This document shows positions 23,102 through 34,054 of a stretch of 64,000 nucleotides of DNA, piece after piece. Under the pieces are notes generated by a model. That model searched no databases. It saw only the letters and a program-made list of their open reading frames with translations, and was not told the DNA's origin. Every line of letters begins with the position of its first letter. Position 1 is the first letter of the stretch. The DNA is from Buddleja alternifolia (taxonomy: Eukaryota; Streptophyta; Magnoliopsida; Lamiales; Scrophulariaceae): the NCBI GenBank assembly GCA_019426215.1, contig CM033394.1, forward strand, positions 41,290,423 to 41,354,422, given 5' to 3'. A program made the position numbers and the translations under genes.

Positions 23102-25545
23102 ATGAAGAATGCGTTAATAGTAGATGATCCAGACACGATAACCCTTTCACATTTACATGACTGGATATTTGACAGGGCTTCTTTTGTTCAGATGAGTACA
23201 GATATTAGATTGAGTTACATTCCATCGTCATTTAACGATTCAGGTCACGTATATATCGAGAATGATTTTGATGCAAAGTGTTATCTTAAGGACCGTTGTA
23301 ATGCATCGAAGAATAGAGCACTCTATATGTTGAGCTAATAAGGGAAGATGGAATTGACAATGGGCTTTTTGATAATGACAATGCTGGAGATGATGATTTC
23401 TACATGGACATGGAAGAAACAAGGGTTTATGATACTACATTTGCACAAAGTCGCGAGGGCGGTAATATTGATGAGTCAATGTCTACGGTCCTTCATCAAG
23501 ATAATACCTCAATAGCCTCTGCCCTAACTCCCTTGTCAAATCCTACTGGCGCATCTTAGTCTTCAAATTGTAATGTTGGTGGCCCAACTCCCTCTAATAC
23601 TATTCCAGATTCCCCAACTCCAATCCAACAGCTTCGACTTCTAGACGAAGATAACGCTGAAGATTTTAGGGATCATTATGAATGATGACAGCCGTCAAGA
23701 GTTCAATTTTAATGATGGTATTGACATTGTGATCGGAGCGGAATTCATTGACAAAGCAGAGTTGAGAAATTTGGTAGTAACCTCTTCGTTGAAACATTGT
23801 TTCGATTTTACCATAACGAGATCAAACAATAAAATATTTTCGGCGAAATGTAAAATCAAGGATTTCGAGTGGAGGTTGTATGCGGGGAAGGTTAAAGGCT
23901 CAGATAAATTCTCCTTGCGTATTCATAATAAGGTACATACATGCTCCCGTGTTAGTGCCACAAAAAATAGACACACGAAGTCTACTTCAATGTTAGTTGC
24001 TGATATGTTGGCAAAGGAATTCCCAGGTCAGGCGGATACACCTACGCCAAAGAAAATGTACACAATGCAAAAGGATTATGGCGTGTAGTAACTTACTACA
24101 AAACATGGAATGGCAAAAACATTGCTAGAAGTATTATTAGGGGGGGAGATCTGAATGCTAGTTTTGATGTTCTTCCTAGTTATTTGAATACGTTGAAGAA
24201 GTTGAATCCTGCTACAATCTATCATTTGGTTAAAAATGAGAACAAGTTTACTTCTCTTTTTTTTAGCATTGGGAGCATGAATTGAAGGCTTCAGGTGTAT
24301 GAGGAAGGTAATTGCAATTGATGACATGGTTGAAGACCAAGTATAAGGGCATATTAATTGTTTACACCGCACAAGACGCGAATAAACATTAATATTCAAT
24401 TGCTTTTGGTATAGTTAAATCAGAAAGTGAAGAGTCATGGCAATGGTTCCTGGAGAAACTTGCGGACCTCATACCCGATGATGATGAAATGGTCATCATG
24501 TCAGACAGAAACCAAGGGCTCCTTAACGCAGTTCCTAAAGTTTACCCGAAGGCTCAACACGGTTATTGTGCTTGGCATATTTCTCAAAATATTAAATCAC
24601 GTGTTAAGTCAGGTATATTTATTTCTCAAAATACTATAATTTGCTAAAGTATATTAAAGTCATGCATTAATGTTATTCTTCAAAATTTCCCCATTAATAT
24701 AGGTAGGACCCCTGAAAGAGAAAATGTGCAAAACAGTAGTTTTAAATTGTTCATGGCTTGTGCTGAAGTGTATACTTCAGATGAGTTTGATCGACTGTAT
24801 AAGGTGTTAGGGAATAGGCATCCTGCAGCTGTTAAGTATCTTGAAAATCCCAAAAACAGTCTTGGCCCTAAGAAATGGGCTAGATGCTTCTTTGAAGGTG
24901 TTCGTTACAACATTCTCACTACCAATGGCGCTGAGTCAATTAACTCGACCTTGAGATATGCCCGAAGATATCTGTTAATACTTTTGATTGATGAGATCGT
25001 GGAGAAAATATCTAAGGGGTTCAATGATTACCGAATTGCAACTTCTGAGGGGTCTTCGGCGCAACTAGTAACTCCAACGGTGGAAAGTGTGTTGTATGCA
25101 AGGAAGCAAGAGTCCCTTCAAATGATATATAAAGAACTAAATCGGCAAACAAGAGAGTAACTCGTCTTTGACGAAGGGGAAAGCTTCTTAGTCAATTGTT
25201 TGGATCGACAGTGCACTTGCGAGGTATTTGACTTGGACAAGCTCCCGTGCTCTCACGCCCTTGCAACTGTTCCGATTGGCTCGTCTATGCTCAAAATACT
25301 ATTGAAAAAGTACATGGGCATCGTCATATGTACGGACCATATACCCCGTTCCAAGTCAATCAAAGTTGGTCGTCCCCAATGAAATAAAGGCCGAGGAGTT
25401 GAAACCTCCTCCTAAGCATCGTGATGATCCGGTGAAGGTCGAAAGACCTGTGGTGAAAAGAAAGGTTTCCACTGGAGAGGCGCGACTACCTCCCAAGAAA
25501 ATATCCAAACGCAAGAAATCGAAGAAATACCCAACCAAATTCTAA
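23102..25545 (+). pseudogene. MULE (MuDR-type) transposase, right-arm copy
   Basis: MKNALIVDDPD at 23102 opens a decayed transposase. An acidic linker leads to the N-terminal MuDR-like segment (23678-24088: FIDKAELRNLVVTSS, KCKIKDFEWRLYAGK). The first catalytic Asp region is frameshifted near 24325; then AFGIVKSESEESWQWFLEKL and MSDRNQGLLNAV (second Asp), CAWHI, NILTTNGAESINSTLRYAR, and the SWIM zinc finger CTCEVFDLDKLPCSHALA (25208-25261). It ends in a Lys-rich tail, KKISKRKKSKK-like, with stop at 25543-25545. Many stops and frameshifts. Unlike the left arm it keeps the central domain. Confidence 0.85.
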
Positions 25546-25784
25546 ATCCAAATTGTGTCATTGTTTCTATGATTTCTTTTAGAGTATTGAACAATTTAAT
25601 CTAAGTAGACTTCTGTTGATGGCTTCTTTTGTTACATTTTATTTTGGAAGATGGAAATTGAGGTTCAAATGGCAACCTGTCATTTTGGAAGATGCGTATT
25701 GAGAAGTTGTAATTTACCCTTCACTTCTTATTTTTGTTGTTAAATCTTGTTCATTTTTTAATTTAATAATCATGAGATTTGCTT

Positions 25785-25945
25785 TGCAATCTGCTGTAAT
25801 TACAGCAGATTGCCTCTGCACTTTGCAAAATCTGCAGCAGACTGCCTCTGCACTTTGCAAAGTCTTCTGTAATTTCAGCAGATGTACAAAGGCAATCTGT
25901 TGTAATTACAGATCTGCTTTCTGCTGTAATTACAGCAAATTGCAA
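25785..25945. repeat. array of CTGTAATTACAG palindromes, right arm
   Basis: Mirror of 16803-16985, again between convergent transposase and DUF1985 3' ends. Two exact 12-bp palindromes plus partial copies and inverted CTTTGCA/TGCAAAG words. Confidence 0.8.
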
Positions 25946-28355
25946 TGCAGATAGTTGCCCACCCGAATTAGCGTATATTTGAATTTCCTCTTCACCCTCT
26001 TTTCTTTGTTTTCATCAGGCACAGTGCTTGATATACCGTGTTCATCACCCTTATCTCCAATCGGAACATCATCATCGACCCGTTCCTGCGCAACATCATT
26101 CTGCACACCACGAAGATCATCATCCCCAACTACCGGCTGCACAACGGTTGCATCCCAATCCTGCCCACCATATTCTTGCCCAACACGATCATTAGTGTCA
26201 TCCCGATTATGCACACTATGTTCTCGGTGTTCCTCCTCTTCCACGTGGTTAGGCCGAGTCCATTTTACCACCTCTTCTACCTTCTCTTCCAACCGTTGTA
26301 GTCTTTCATTCTGAAGAGTCATATCACTTCTTAACTCGGACATATTTTCCATCAAGGATTCCAGCATCTTAAGCACATGATTAGTAGACTTGAAAGGTAT
26401 TGTTGAACCACCTAGAACGGTGTCCTGTGCAGGTGTAGCAATGTGTTCAGGCACAGTCATTTTTTTAAGGAACAAATGTCGACCTTCAATATCTTGTCGC
26501 CAAATATCTTCAAAGAATATGCTGTCCCCATTCTCAAGTACAGTCGTCCACTGATCAGTAGTGGTGTCAACGGTAGTGACGGGAAGGTATTGGTCGATAG
26601 GGGCAAAACCCTGCATGTGGCTGGCTTGCAACTCCTCCGCCGTCGTTGTAAGTATGCGCCTAATTTTCTGAAACACTCAAAAACATAGAACTAATCAATA
26701 TTATATTATAAAACGTAGAATATGTAACATGCTGAATTTAAAGCATCAACCTTCGAGTTACCAACCACTTGTAGAATTTGGCTCAAAGATGGAGCTTGCT
26801 TTCTCAAATTGAATTGAGTGTCCCAATAGCAAATTCTCAGCAATTGGCCAATGATAACATCCCTCACACGCCCAATGCTCGGTGACAGTGCTGGAATACA
26901 TTCAAACGGCAGCAACTACAAACATGGACAATCAAAATTGTGAGATAACAAACTACATAAATTAACACGCAGGTTTTAACAATGGAATACAAAACTTTCA
27001 TTACCATTAGTGGTAGAATGAAGCCACAACATGTCCATTGTGGATTTGCTGAACTACGTAGTCTTTTAATGTTCAAATTTCGCACTTCCTTTATTAGATA
27101 ACAATAACCGACCCGAACCGCCCAAAAAACGCCGGTCATCCGCCACTACCCCATGGATAAGTGTGCATGATTAGTAGTTTTATTCAATTTATGTAAAGCA
27201 TATTTTTAATTTGAGTAAACCAAACTTGCTTGATCTATTTCAATTCAAGATAAATATGAGTTTTATTTAATAACACCACTTTTTTGATTTCCTCAACTCA
27301 ATTTTTTTTTTAATTAAATGTACAAGATGTTATTTTGTTTCTACTTACTATTGAACACATAATTATAATTCGATAACCCGCCAAACCGCCCGCTAAAAAT
27401 TGAACACCGACCCGAACCGCTGCGGTTTCGGTTTAATATTTTGTCAACCCGCATTCGGGTCGGGTTGAATTTTTTCCATTACACCCCAATTAGTAACAAT
27501 AATCATCTCCCCATGGATAAGTGTGTGCAACATTGATGCCTGCGACTAAATAACACAGATGCCAAAAAGAATAACACTGCTAACTTCAACTTGTCTAACA
27601 AAAGACTCCCTCTCTTGATGCCTAACACTCCCATTTATACCTCCAACCTTTTCAGCAGGGATAGTGAAGCTGCTAAGCATATTCCTTAGAACCTTCAGTG
27701 TTATTTTTTTTTCACAAAATCGTTCCTCGAAACCATCACCACCACGTAAAACCTTTGATGGATAAGGAGAGTTATTCAACCCGCTAATAAGTGTATGGTC
27801 CATTAGAGAGTACCGTATAGGGGTGCCATTAAGAACAAACCACAATTCAAGTTTATTGTTCATTTGCACTTGTCTGCTTAGAAGCATCCAATGGACTTAG
27901 ACACGTTTCTATGTAAGGAGCAATTTTAAAGAGATGACCAAATTTTGAAGTCTTAAACCAATTTAACCTATCGGGATGATCTTTCAAGCAATCTTCAATA
28001 AATTTGACTTCTTTTGCCAATTTGGAATGAGTCGCCAATTTACACTTGAAATTTAATTCATTGGGAGTCAATATAAGATTGGGTCGAGGGATGACATTTA
28101 CGCCATGACCTAAGAATATGTTATACAATATGTTTCAAAAAACTTAGACAAATTTAATTTACTATTAAGAGTAAAGTAGAAATCATTTCATTTACTTACC
28201 GGGATGGGATTGGGAGTGGGTGATTAGGTTGTCGGTGGAGACGAAAATTCTATCCGACGACCCGGTAGCCGTGGATTGGGATTCGGAGTGGATGAGTTCC
28301 TTCTAGAACGATTCCTTGGCATTTTTATATGGAGCATAGAAATAGAAAGGTCGAA
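25930..28355 (-). pseudogene. DUF1985 passenger gene, right-arm copy
   Basis: Minus strand, same exon layout as the left arm. Exon 1 (ATG at about 28355, MLHIKMPRNRSRRNSS) contains an in-frame TAA (PPTT*). Exon 2 reads ILTPNELNFKCKLATH and keeps CGA where the left arm has TGA. A 387-bp insertion (27107-27493) and a nearby deletion break the exon carrying YCYLIKEVRN. The last exon is an open 248-codon frame (26676-25930) with KIRRILTTTAEELQASHMQ, a predicted coiled coil and an acidic/basic tail. The two arms are inactivated by different mutations, so much of the decay post-dates the duplication. Confidence 0.75.
27107..27493. mobile_element. hAT-like insertion with 8-bp target duplication
   Basis: 387 bp flanked by TAACAATA (27099-27106 and 27494-27501). 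The left arm supplies the empty site at the equivalent exon position (one TAACAATA). One end reads, on the minus strand, TTGGGGTGTAATGG, close to hAT YAGGGGTG ends. The interior has complementary ACCCGACCCGAA / CGGGTCGGGTT words. An internal stretch, CCCATGGATAAGTGTG plus TTGATCTATTTCA, resembles the host exon itself, so part may be captured or filler DNA. Confidence 0.65.
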
Positions 28356-28490
28356 AAATCACAATTCAAATTCAATTGAACACAATTAGTTTTTATCTTT
28401 CAATAAACTTTACTTTAAACTATTATGCTCTAGTACACAAAACAACACACGAACTAGTGTAAACTATGAACCTAATAATAATAATCAAAT

Positions 28491-29317
28491 GGGAAAATTA
28501 AGCAAATAGCTTTTAAAAAATCATTTTTTCCTTTACTAAAACTTTTACTTTCAAATATACAAAATAACCTCCATTCGCGACACGAAAACTTCCGTCAACA
28601 CCATATAACGCTTTCGTCTGTTTAAATGATGAAACTAAATTTTTTTCCCCAATTCAAGAATCGAAAAAAGATAAAACAATAACGCACTAAACAACAATCA
28701 ATTGAGCTTTTCAATCACCTTTTAAATCGAATCCTATAACTGTTTCACCCCATCAAATTAATACACCCAGACGATTTCTGCACAAATTTCAAATTTTCAA
28801 AACCTCAACAATTTCTGCACAAACTTCAAATTACACACAAATTCTACACCTGCACAAACTTCAAAACCTCAACAATTAATACACCCAAATGAAGCTTTTT
28901 GTGTGAAATTAGCGATATGTTAAAACCCTAGCCCCCAAAACGACAGGTTAGAGAGAGAGACCTTCAATATATGGGGGACCTTCAAGCTCTTCTTCATTTT
29001 CTTCTTCTTCTCTTGTCGTGTACAATTCTTCTTCTCTTTTTTTTTTCTCGGAGTATGGAGTTGTTTCATATGGGGGGAGAAATGATTTTGGGTTTATTGT
29101 TTGTTTTGAACTGAAAGGGTATATAAGTCAATAAATATTTAATTAAGTTATTTTTTTATCTTTATATTAAAAGGGGGGCCATTGAAAGGGTATATTTGTA
29201 TTTGGAGAAAAGCATAGGTCCACAACTCAATAAAAGAAATAAAAAAGAAAAGGCAAAAGTCAAAGTTGCTATTTCCGTAAAGGCTATGCAAAATGTTGCT
29301 ATTTGCTTAATTTTCCC
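28491..29317. repeat. right terminal block of MULE 1
   Basis: Mirror of 13672-14581: starts GGGAAAATTAAGCAAATAGC (28491) and ends GCTATTTGCTTAATTTTCCC (29317). It abuts the PIG-Y-like gene's splice acceptor 14 bp away. Confidence 0.75.
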
Positions 29318-29341
29318 CTTCTTTTATGCAGATGAAGTAAA

Positions 29342-31197
29342 ATGCAGGATAAATTGCTTGCTCTTCCAAAGTTTTTATCTTCTAATGGGAGGGCATTTTG
29401 GGGTTGGTTCTTTCTTATAATTGGTTCATTTTCGTACGTGGGTTTTCTCTATGCTGCCGTAATATCAAAGCTTCTGCCTCCATCCGATAATCTTGTCATC
29501 CATGCCATACAAAATGACTGGTACGTTTCTCTTCCATATGTATGCCAATTTTTTTTATTATAAAATAATGGTTTTACTATTTCCGACCCTCTTGGATAGT
29601 TATGATTACTTATATAAGTGTATTGGTGTTTTTTTTCAAGAAGGCTATTCTCCTGTGTGTATGATATTGCTCGCTGTGAATAATCTAGTTTGTCTTTGTT
29701 TTGGTGGAAATAGTGCTTCTTCAGTTGAAGCTCTACGCCTGTCAATATAAACGCTAAGTGAAATACCATATTTGATCAGGAAAAAACTGTAAAAAGGAAT
29801 ACAAACTGGCCGGCAGTTGCCCATAGTTTCTGCAGCAAACGAGGGCATAAAGTTGAATTTAATTAATCAACTTTTATTCTCCTAATTTGCTAGCTTATTA
29901 TTTCTCTTTGTATATTTGGCACTTTTGTCTTTTCTAATTATATGCTCGAGACCTTTTTGCAGTTCGGTGAGATCTTTTGGAAATTTATATGTAAAAAATG
30001 GATAAGCCTGTGGGACTTGCAACCCGCTTGGCGTCGACGATATCAAAAGAAAAGAGTTGCTTGTTATGGTCTTTATTAACTCGTTTCTTAATTAGAATGT
30101 TATATCCATTCCTCTAGATATCTCATTTTTCAGAACAAGGTTGATTTTTTGAGGCATAGTAGAAAGGTGTAACATTGAAGACTAACTTGCTGAATTTCCT
30201 AGGAAACGAGTAAATGATCCACCAAACAGAGGTTGCAATTTTTAAGGTTGTCAGACAGTTTCCTTTTGTCATGCATTCTAAAATCTCAAGTGCGTGTGAA
30301 AGAATGATTCAAACAGGAAAAATAGTAGAATGTAAACTTGATTTCTCCTTTTAGCTTTTGTCCCTCTGTATTACGAAAATCCTTGTGGAACACCAGGCCT
30401 TTTTTTGGTGGGGGGAGGCAAATTTTACACAGCTATTGTTTGTGAGGATAGAATTTCTATATTATCACTTCATAATGGTAAATAAAATGCGGATTTTTTG
30501 TTTGGGTGGAAGTTGGAACCAAGAATAGTTGCAATTGTTGTCACCTTAATGTAGAAAGATAGATACATATGGTTTTCTGTTTATCGAACAAGAATTTATC
30601 TGCACTTATTATTTCATGTTCTTAACATGGATGATTGAGGGGAAAATGTTTGCTGATGTGTGGCAAGTCTAGATGGTTGTTATCCTAGAAACCACATTTT
30701 GGTGGTCTATATATCATGTTTTCGACGTTTTAAACTATAGATAATGATATGATAGATATTCTCACTAGATCAAAATTAGACAAAACCTTTAGCTTTATAT
30801 TTTGCGCCGTAATCTGGACATAGATTCATGGTTTTAGCTTGCCAACTCTCTGCATTTTATTAGTGCTTCGACTCAACCAGAGATCATTTATCTAAGACAT
30901 CTAATCGTTATTAATGATGCATCATTCCATTATTACGAAAAATTCTTTCCTAGATTGGGTATTTTCACATCGAATGATGAGGATCATGAGAATTATTGTA
31001 GGTGAACGATGAGGATCATGAGAATTACTGTAGGTAAAGTTTTCTCCCGTTATCTGTTACCCAGAATACAGAAATAAAAATGATAGATATGTGATTTTTG
31101 CAGGTATTATTGTTTCTTGGTGCCACTGACACTTCCAATCCTCGTCGTTGCGACATATATTCATTGGCTGAGCATGAAATTGTTCAAGCATGCGTGA
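29342..31197 (+). CDS. PIGY: PIG-Y-like subunit of GPI-GlcNAc transferase (two coding exons)
   Basis: Coding exons 29342-29520 and 31104-31197 join as TG|G (Trp) across GTACGT...TTTTTGCAG into a 90-residue protein. It has two hydrophobic segments, about residues 19-42 (WGWFFLIIGSFSYVGFLYAA) and 62-83 (CFLVPLTLPILVVATYIHWL), and ends MKLFKHA, paralleling the mammalian PIG-Y C-terminus, where a LPxTxP-like turn precedes a second helix and a KLFRH-type end. PIG-Y is a small ER-membrane subunit of the complex that transfers GlcNAc to phosphatidylinositol, the first step of GPI-anchor synthesis. The frame is intact with no decay. ATG 29342 is preferred; an upstream ATG at 29332 opens only a 3-codon uORF. 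Identification is from memory of the family. Confidence 0.8.
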
Positions 31198-31357
31198 TCT
31201 TACTTCAGTAAGGTGGAGTAGGCAATCTGATTACTTGAGGTCCAGGGACTCAGAATCCCGTGACAACCAAAACTATCTATGTCATATCCACTACACATGA
31301 ATGATTGTGATTGTCTTGAGACTCCTTAAGAATCAGTCATAGTCGGCCATAGTTGGA

Positions 31358-31363
31358 AATAAA
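31358..31363 (+). terminator. candidate poly(A) signal of the PIG-Y-like gene
   Basis: AATAAA lies 161 bp past the stop codon, followed by GT/T-rich sequence. This is a reasonable 3'-UTR length for a plant gene. Confidence 0.4.
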
Positions 31364-31399
31364 GTGTATCTAGTTATTTTGGCACATAGATAGATGAAG

Positions 31400-32302
31400 T
31401 TTTAAATTGTCCAATTGACAATAAGCATATTGTAATGCGCAATAAGAAGCATCACCTATCAAATTTGTTTATTATTCATGACAAGCTAGGGACAAATGTT
31501 TTAAGCTCATTTCTGCTGCATTGCCAGAAGCTCTACACCAAAAACATGTACTTTTGAAGAAGTGATGAATTTTAGGGAGTTAAAAATGGATTAATAACAA
31601 GTATGGGATTGTTTGCAAAAAATCAGTGATATTTGGTAAGAATGGCTTAACCAACAACTTATGTGTAAAATGAGATATTTTGTGATTTGAGTTAAAAATG
31701 AAGTGTAATTGGACATGAGGGTATTTGGAAAAATCTATGCTAGATTGAGTTCAATAGTCCTAGTGTCCATATTTCTCGCACAGTAAGGTGTATTGTGTGC
31801 GATTTTCACATACACTTGTGTAAAAAGATTGATATAGTATTCACACTCGAACCACTGAATTCGATTTGGCATAGAATTATCCAGGGTATTTTGGGATTAT
31901 TGAAATATTACTGAGGGCCAAATTACGCAGATAAAGCTATTAACTTGAAAAATCCCAAGTAGAAGCACTACTTTAAGATTCTGGCTTCTAACTTCTCAAG
32001 TTCAGAGAATTGGAAGCACAAAAAAAAAGATAGAGTCGAAATACACTTTTGCTTAACGCACCATCTCATTCAAAGAGATAGACCTAAAAAAAACTTGAAA
32101 AGCTCCCACTGACAGAAATGGAAGATGAATAGATTAAGATAACATTGATTTTCCTAATTACAAATATCAACCAATCCAAGATTAGTAAGGTTCTGTAAAC
32201 TATCAGAAAAAGAGGGTGCCGGATGAAAAAGTATTCCCTTCCTACAATATAAAGGAACAAGTGAAGGGACTTCCTAGTGTCATTGTGAGACTAACAGACA
32301 AA
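31400..32302. other. intergenic, nothing recognised
   Basis: AT-rich sequence downstream of the PIG-Y-like gene with no supported coding or repeat structure. Confidence 0.4.
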
Positions 32303-32311
32303 TAACAATTA

Positions 32312-32571
32312 GGGAAAATTACACATGGACCCCTCACTTATTGTGTAATTACCAAAACTCTCCCTCATTTATTGAAAATAACCAACACCCCCCCCCCCTC
32401 GAGGGGTCTATTTGTAAGGTTTAAAGGGATAAATTTGTAAGAATTGTTAATCACACATGGAGTGTAATTATAAGAATTTTTAACATAAGGGGGTGTGTTG
32501 TAATTTTAAATAATTAAGAGGGGGTTTTGGTAATTACATAATAAGTGAGGGGGTTTGTGTGTAATTTTTCC
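32312..32571. mobile_element. Mutator-type MITE with 9-bp target duplication
   Basis: 260 bp with long TIRs: GGGAAAATTACACATGGACC at the left against the complement GGAAAAATTACACACAAACC at the right, similarity extending ~55 bp. Flanked by perfect 9-bp repeats TAACAATTA (32303-32311, 32572-32580). The GGGAAAATT start recalls the MULE 1 end. A C-run at about 32388-32399 lies in the interior. Confidence 0.85.
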
Positions 32572-33000
32572 TAACAATTATTCCAAGTTCCTTATTTGTT
32601 TTGCCTTTTTAACATCAAAACTTTAAAACTCTGAAAATCTAGATAGAGGGGTTGCCTACTTCCAATGAGCATGTAAAAGATCCACTTTTCTTTTAAGAGA
32701 CCGTTTGGCCCAACTTTTGAAACACAAAAAATTGCATTTGGACTCAACTATAATTTTTGGTGTATTTGGGCATTTTTCCTATAATCTCGTTTAGGCAAAA
32801 CTACATTTTTAAAAAGCTAAAAATCTTAACTTTTGCTATAACCAATTATTCTATTATTAATTATCCAAAAGCTGGGCCAAATTCAGCCTGGTGACAGCCA
32901 AGGCTCACCTACCAAAACAATAGCATATTTGAACAGATCTAATTTAAAAAGGCAAGGAAATCTGAAAATAAGATTAAACATTCAACTATTGTTATAAACC

Positions 33001-33414
33001 AGGGTATCATATTAGCAAGAGACAATATCAAACATCCCCACCTATGGGGTTGTGTACTTTACCCCATGTCTTAAACAAATATGCAATTGACATCCTCATC
33101 TATGGTGTCGATTGCATTTAACCCCCTACGATAGAATCTTGTGGAATGTTCCTCATTTTATCTGCGTATGTGCCTTGCACATGACATCATTAAGGGTAAA
33201 ATTAGGTATCATATGAGCAAGAGACAATATCAAACACCCCCACCTATGAGGATGTGCACTTTACCCCCATGTCTTAAAATAAATGTGCACCTAACATCCT
33301 CACCTGTGGTGTCGATTGCATTTAACCCCCTACGACATAATCTTGTGGAATGTTCCTCATTTTTCCGGTGTATGTGCCTTGCACATAACACCATTAAAGG
33401 TAAAATTGTCACTC
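33001..33414. repeat. two tandem ~207-bp units
   Basis: 33001-33207 and 33208-33414 align along their length, each opening GGTATCATAT and closing in GGTAAAATT. They share TGGTGTCGATTGCATTTAAC and TGTGCCTTGCACAT. A third, inverted and diverged copy occupies about 34055-34231, with AT- and homopolymer-rich DNA between. Overall this looks like a ~1.2-kb TIR element whose left end was tandemly duplicated. Confidence 0.75.
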
Positions 33415-34054
33415 AGCAGGCAAAGTGCGCTATACACCATAAAATATGGGGGTTTTCGCTAAAACTTGATTTTTGAATTTGAATTTGAATTTTTATAATA
33501 TATAATGTTTCTTTTATATTTTTAATTAAAAATATGGATCATGCCATTAAAAAACTTGAAAACTAGAGAATTTTATTTTAAAAAAGAACCAAAAAAATAA
33601 GGGAGAGTTTAAAGAAAAAAGGCTGAAAATCCGAAAAAAATTCAAATAGAAAAAAAGGCAGAAAAATTCATTAAAACGAAAAAAAATAAAAAATTGAAAC
33701 ACGACAAGGACATATAATTTTCTTAAAACGTTTCAACGAATTAGCCATAACAAATCAATTTAAACTTGTTTTTATGAATTGATTTTACTTTTTATTAATT
33801 TTTTAGTTTTTCAAAAAAAATTATAATTCTGTCAAAAAAAGATCTGACATTTTTCCTGATTTTTTTTATTCCCCTCCCACCGCCCCCAATTTTGTGACTT
33901 TTTTTTCCAGATTATCATAATTTTTCTAAAAACTTCCTTAATTTTTCCGGTTTTTATTGGACTTTTTTTTCTTAGTTTTCAAGTTTTTAATCAATATTTT
34001 CTTATTAAAAATTAAATATCAATTTTTAGAGGAACCCCCCATCCTATGGTTTAC

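Larger units (their letters stand above)
13672..29317. mobile_element. compound inverted-repeat Mutator-like element (MULE 1) with nested Copia
   Basis: Left arm 13672-18556 and right arm 22808-29317 are reverse complements carrying the same cargo in the same order: terminal block, DUF1985 gene, palindrome array, MULE transposase, Copia LTR, Copia 3' end. A ~4.25-kb Copia interior (18557-22807) separates them. Both outer ends start GGGAAAATTAAGCAAATAGC, and arm homology stops exactly there. No clean 9-bp target duplication abuts the ends; only TTTTAT occurs close by on both flanks. The whole is therefore an inverted duplication of one MULE end rather than an ordinary two-ended MULE. High arm similarity is visible: the transposase N-terminal 103 residues differ at 5 positions. 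Confidence 0.8.
10414..29331 (+). other. inferred giant 5'-UTR intron filled by a MULE/Copia complex
   Basis: If the exons at 10.1-10.4 kb belong to the PIG-Y-like gene, this intron runs from GTATCC to TTTTATGCAG (AG at 29330-29331). Its last 14 bases are host sequence; the 15.6 kb before that are transposon. The terminal repeat supplies TGCTTAATTTTCCC, so the likely branch point and part of the pyrimidine tract come from the transposon. Requires transcript evidence. Confidence 0.4.

Noticed and set aside
29493..29848. Frames after the first PIG-Y-like coding exon on both strands
   Set aside because: They run through the intron donor GTACGT or antisense to it; the spliced two-exon model gives the recognisable protein.
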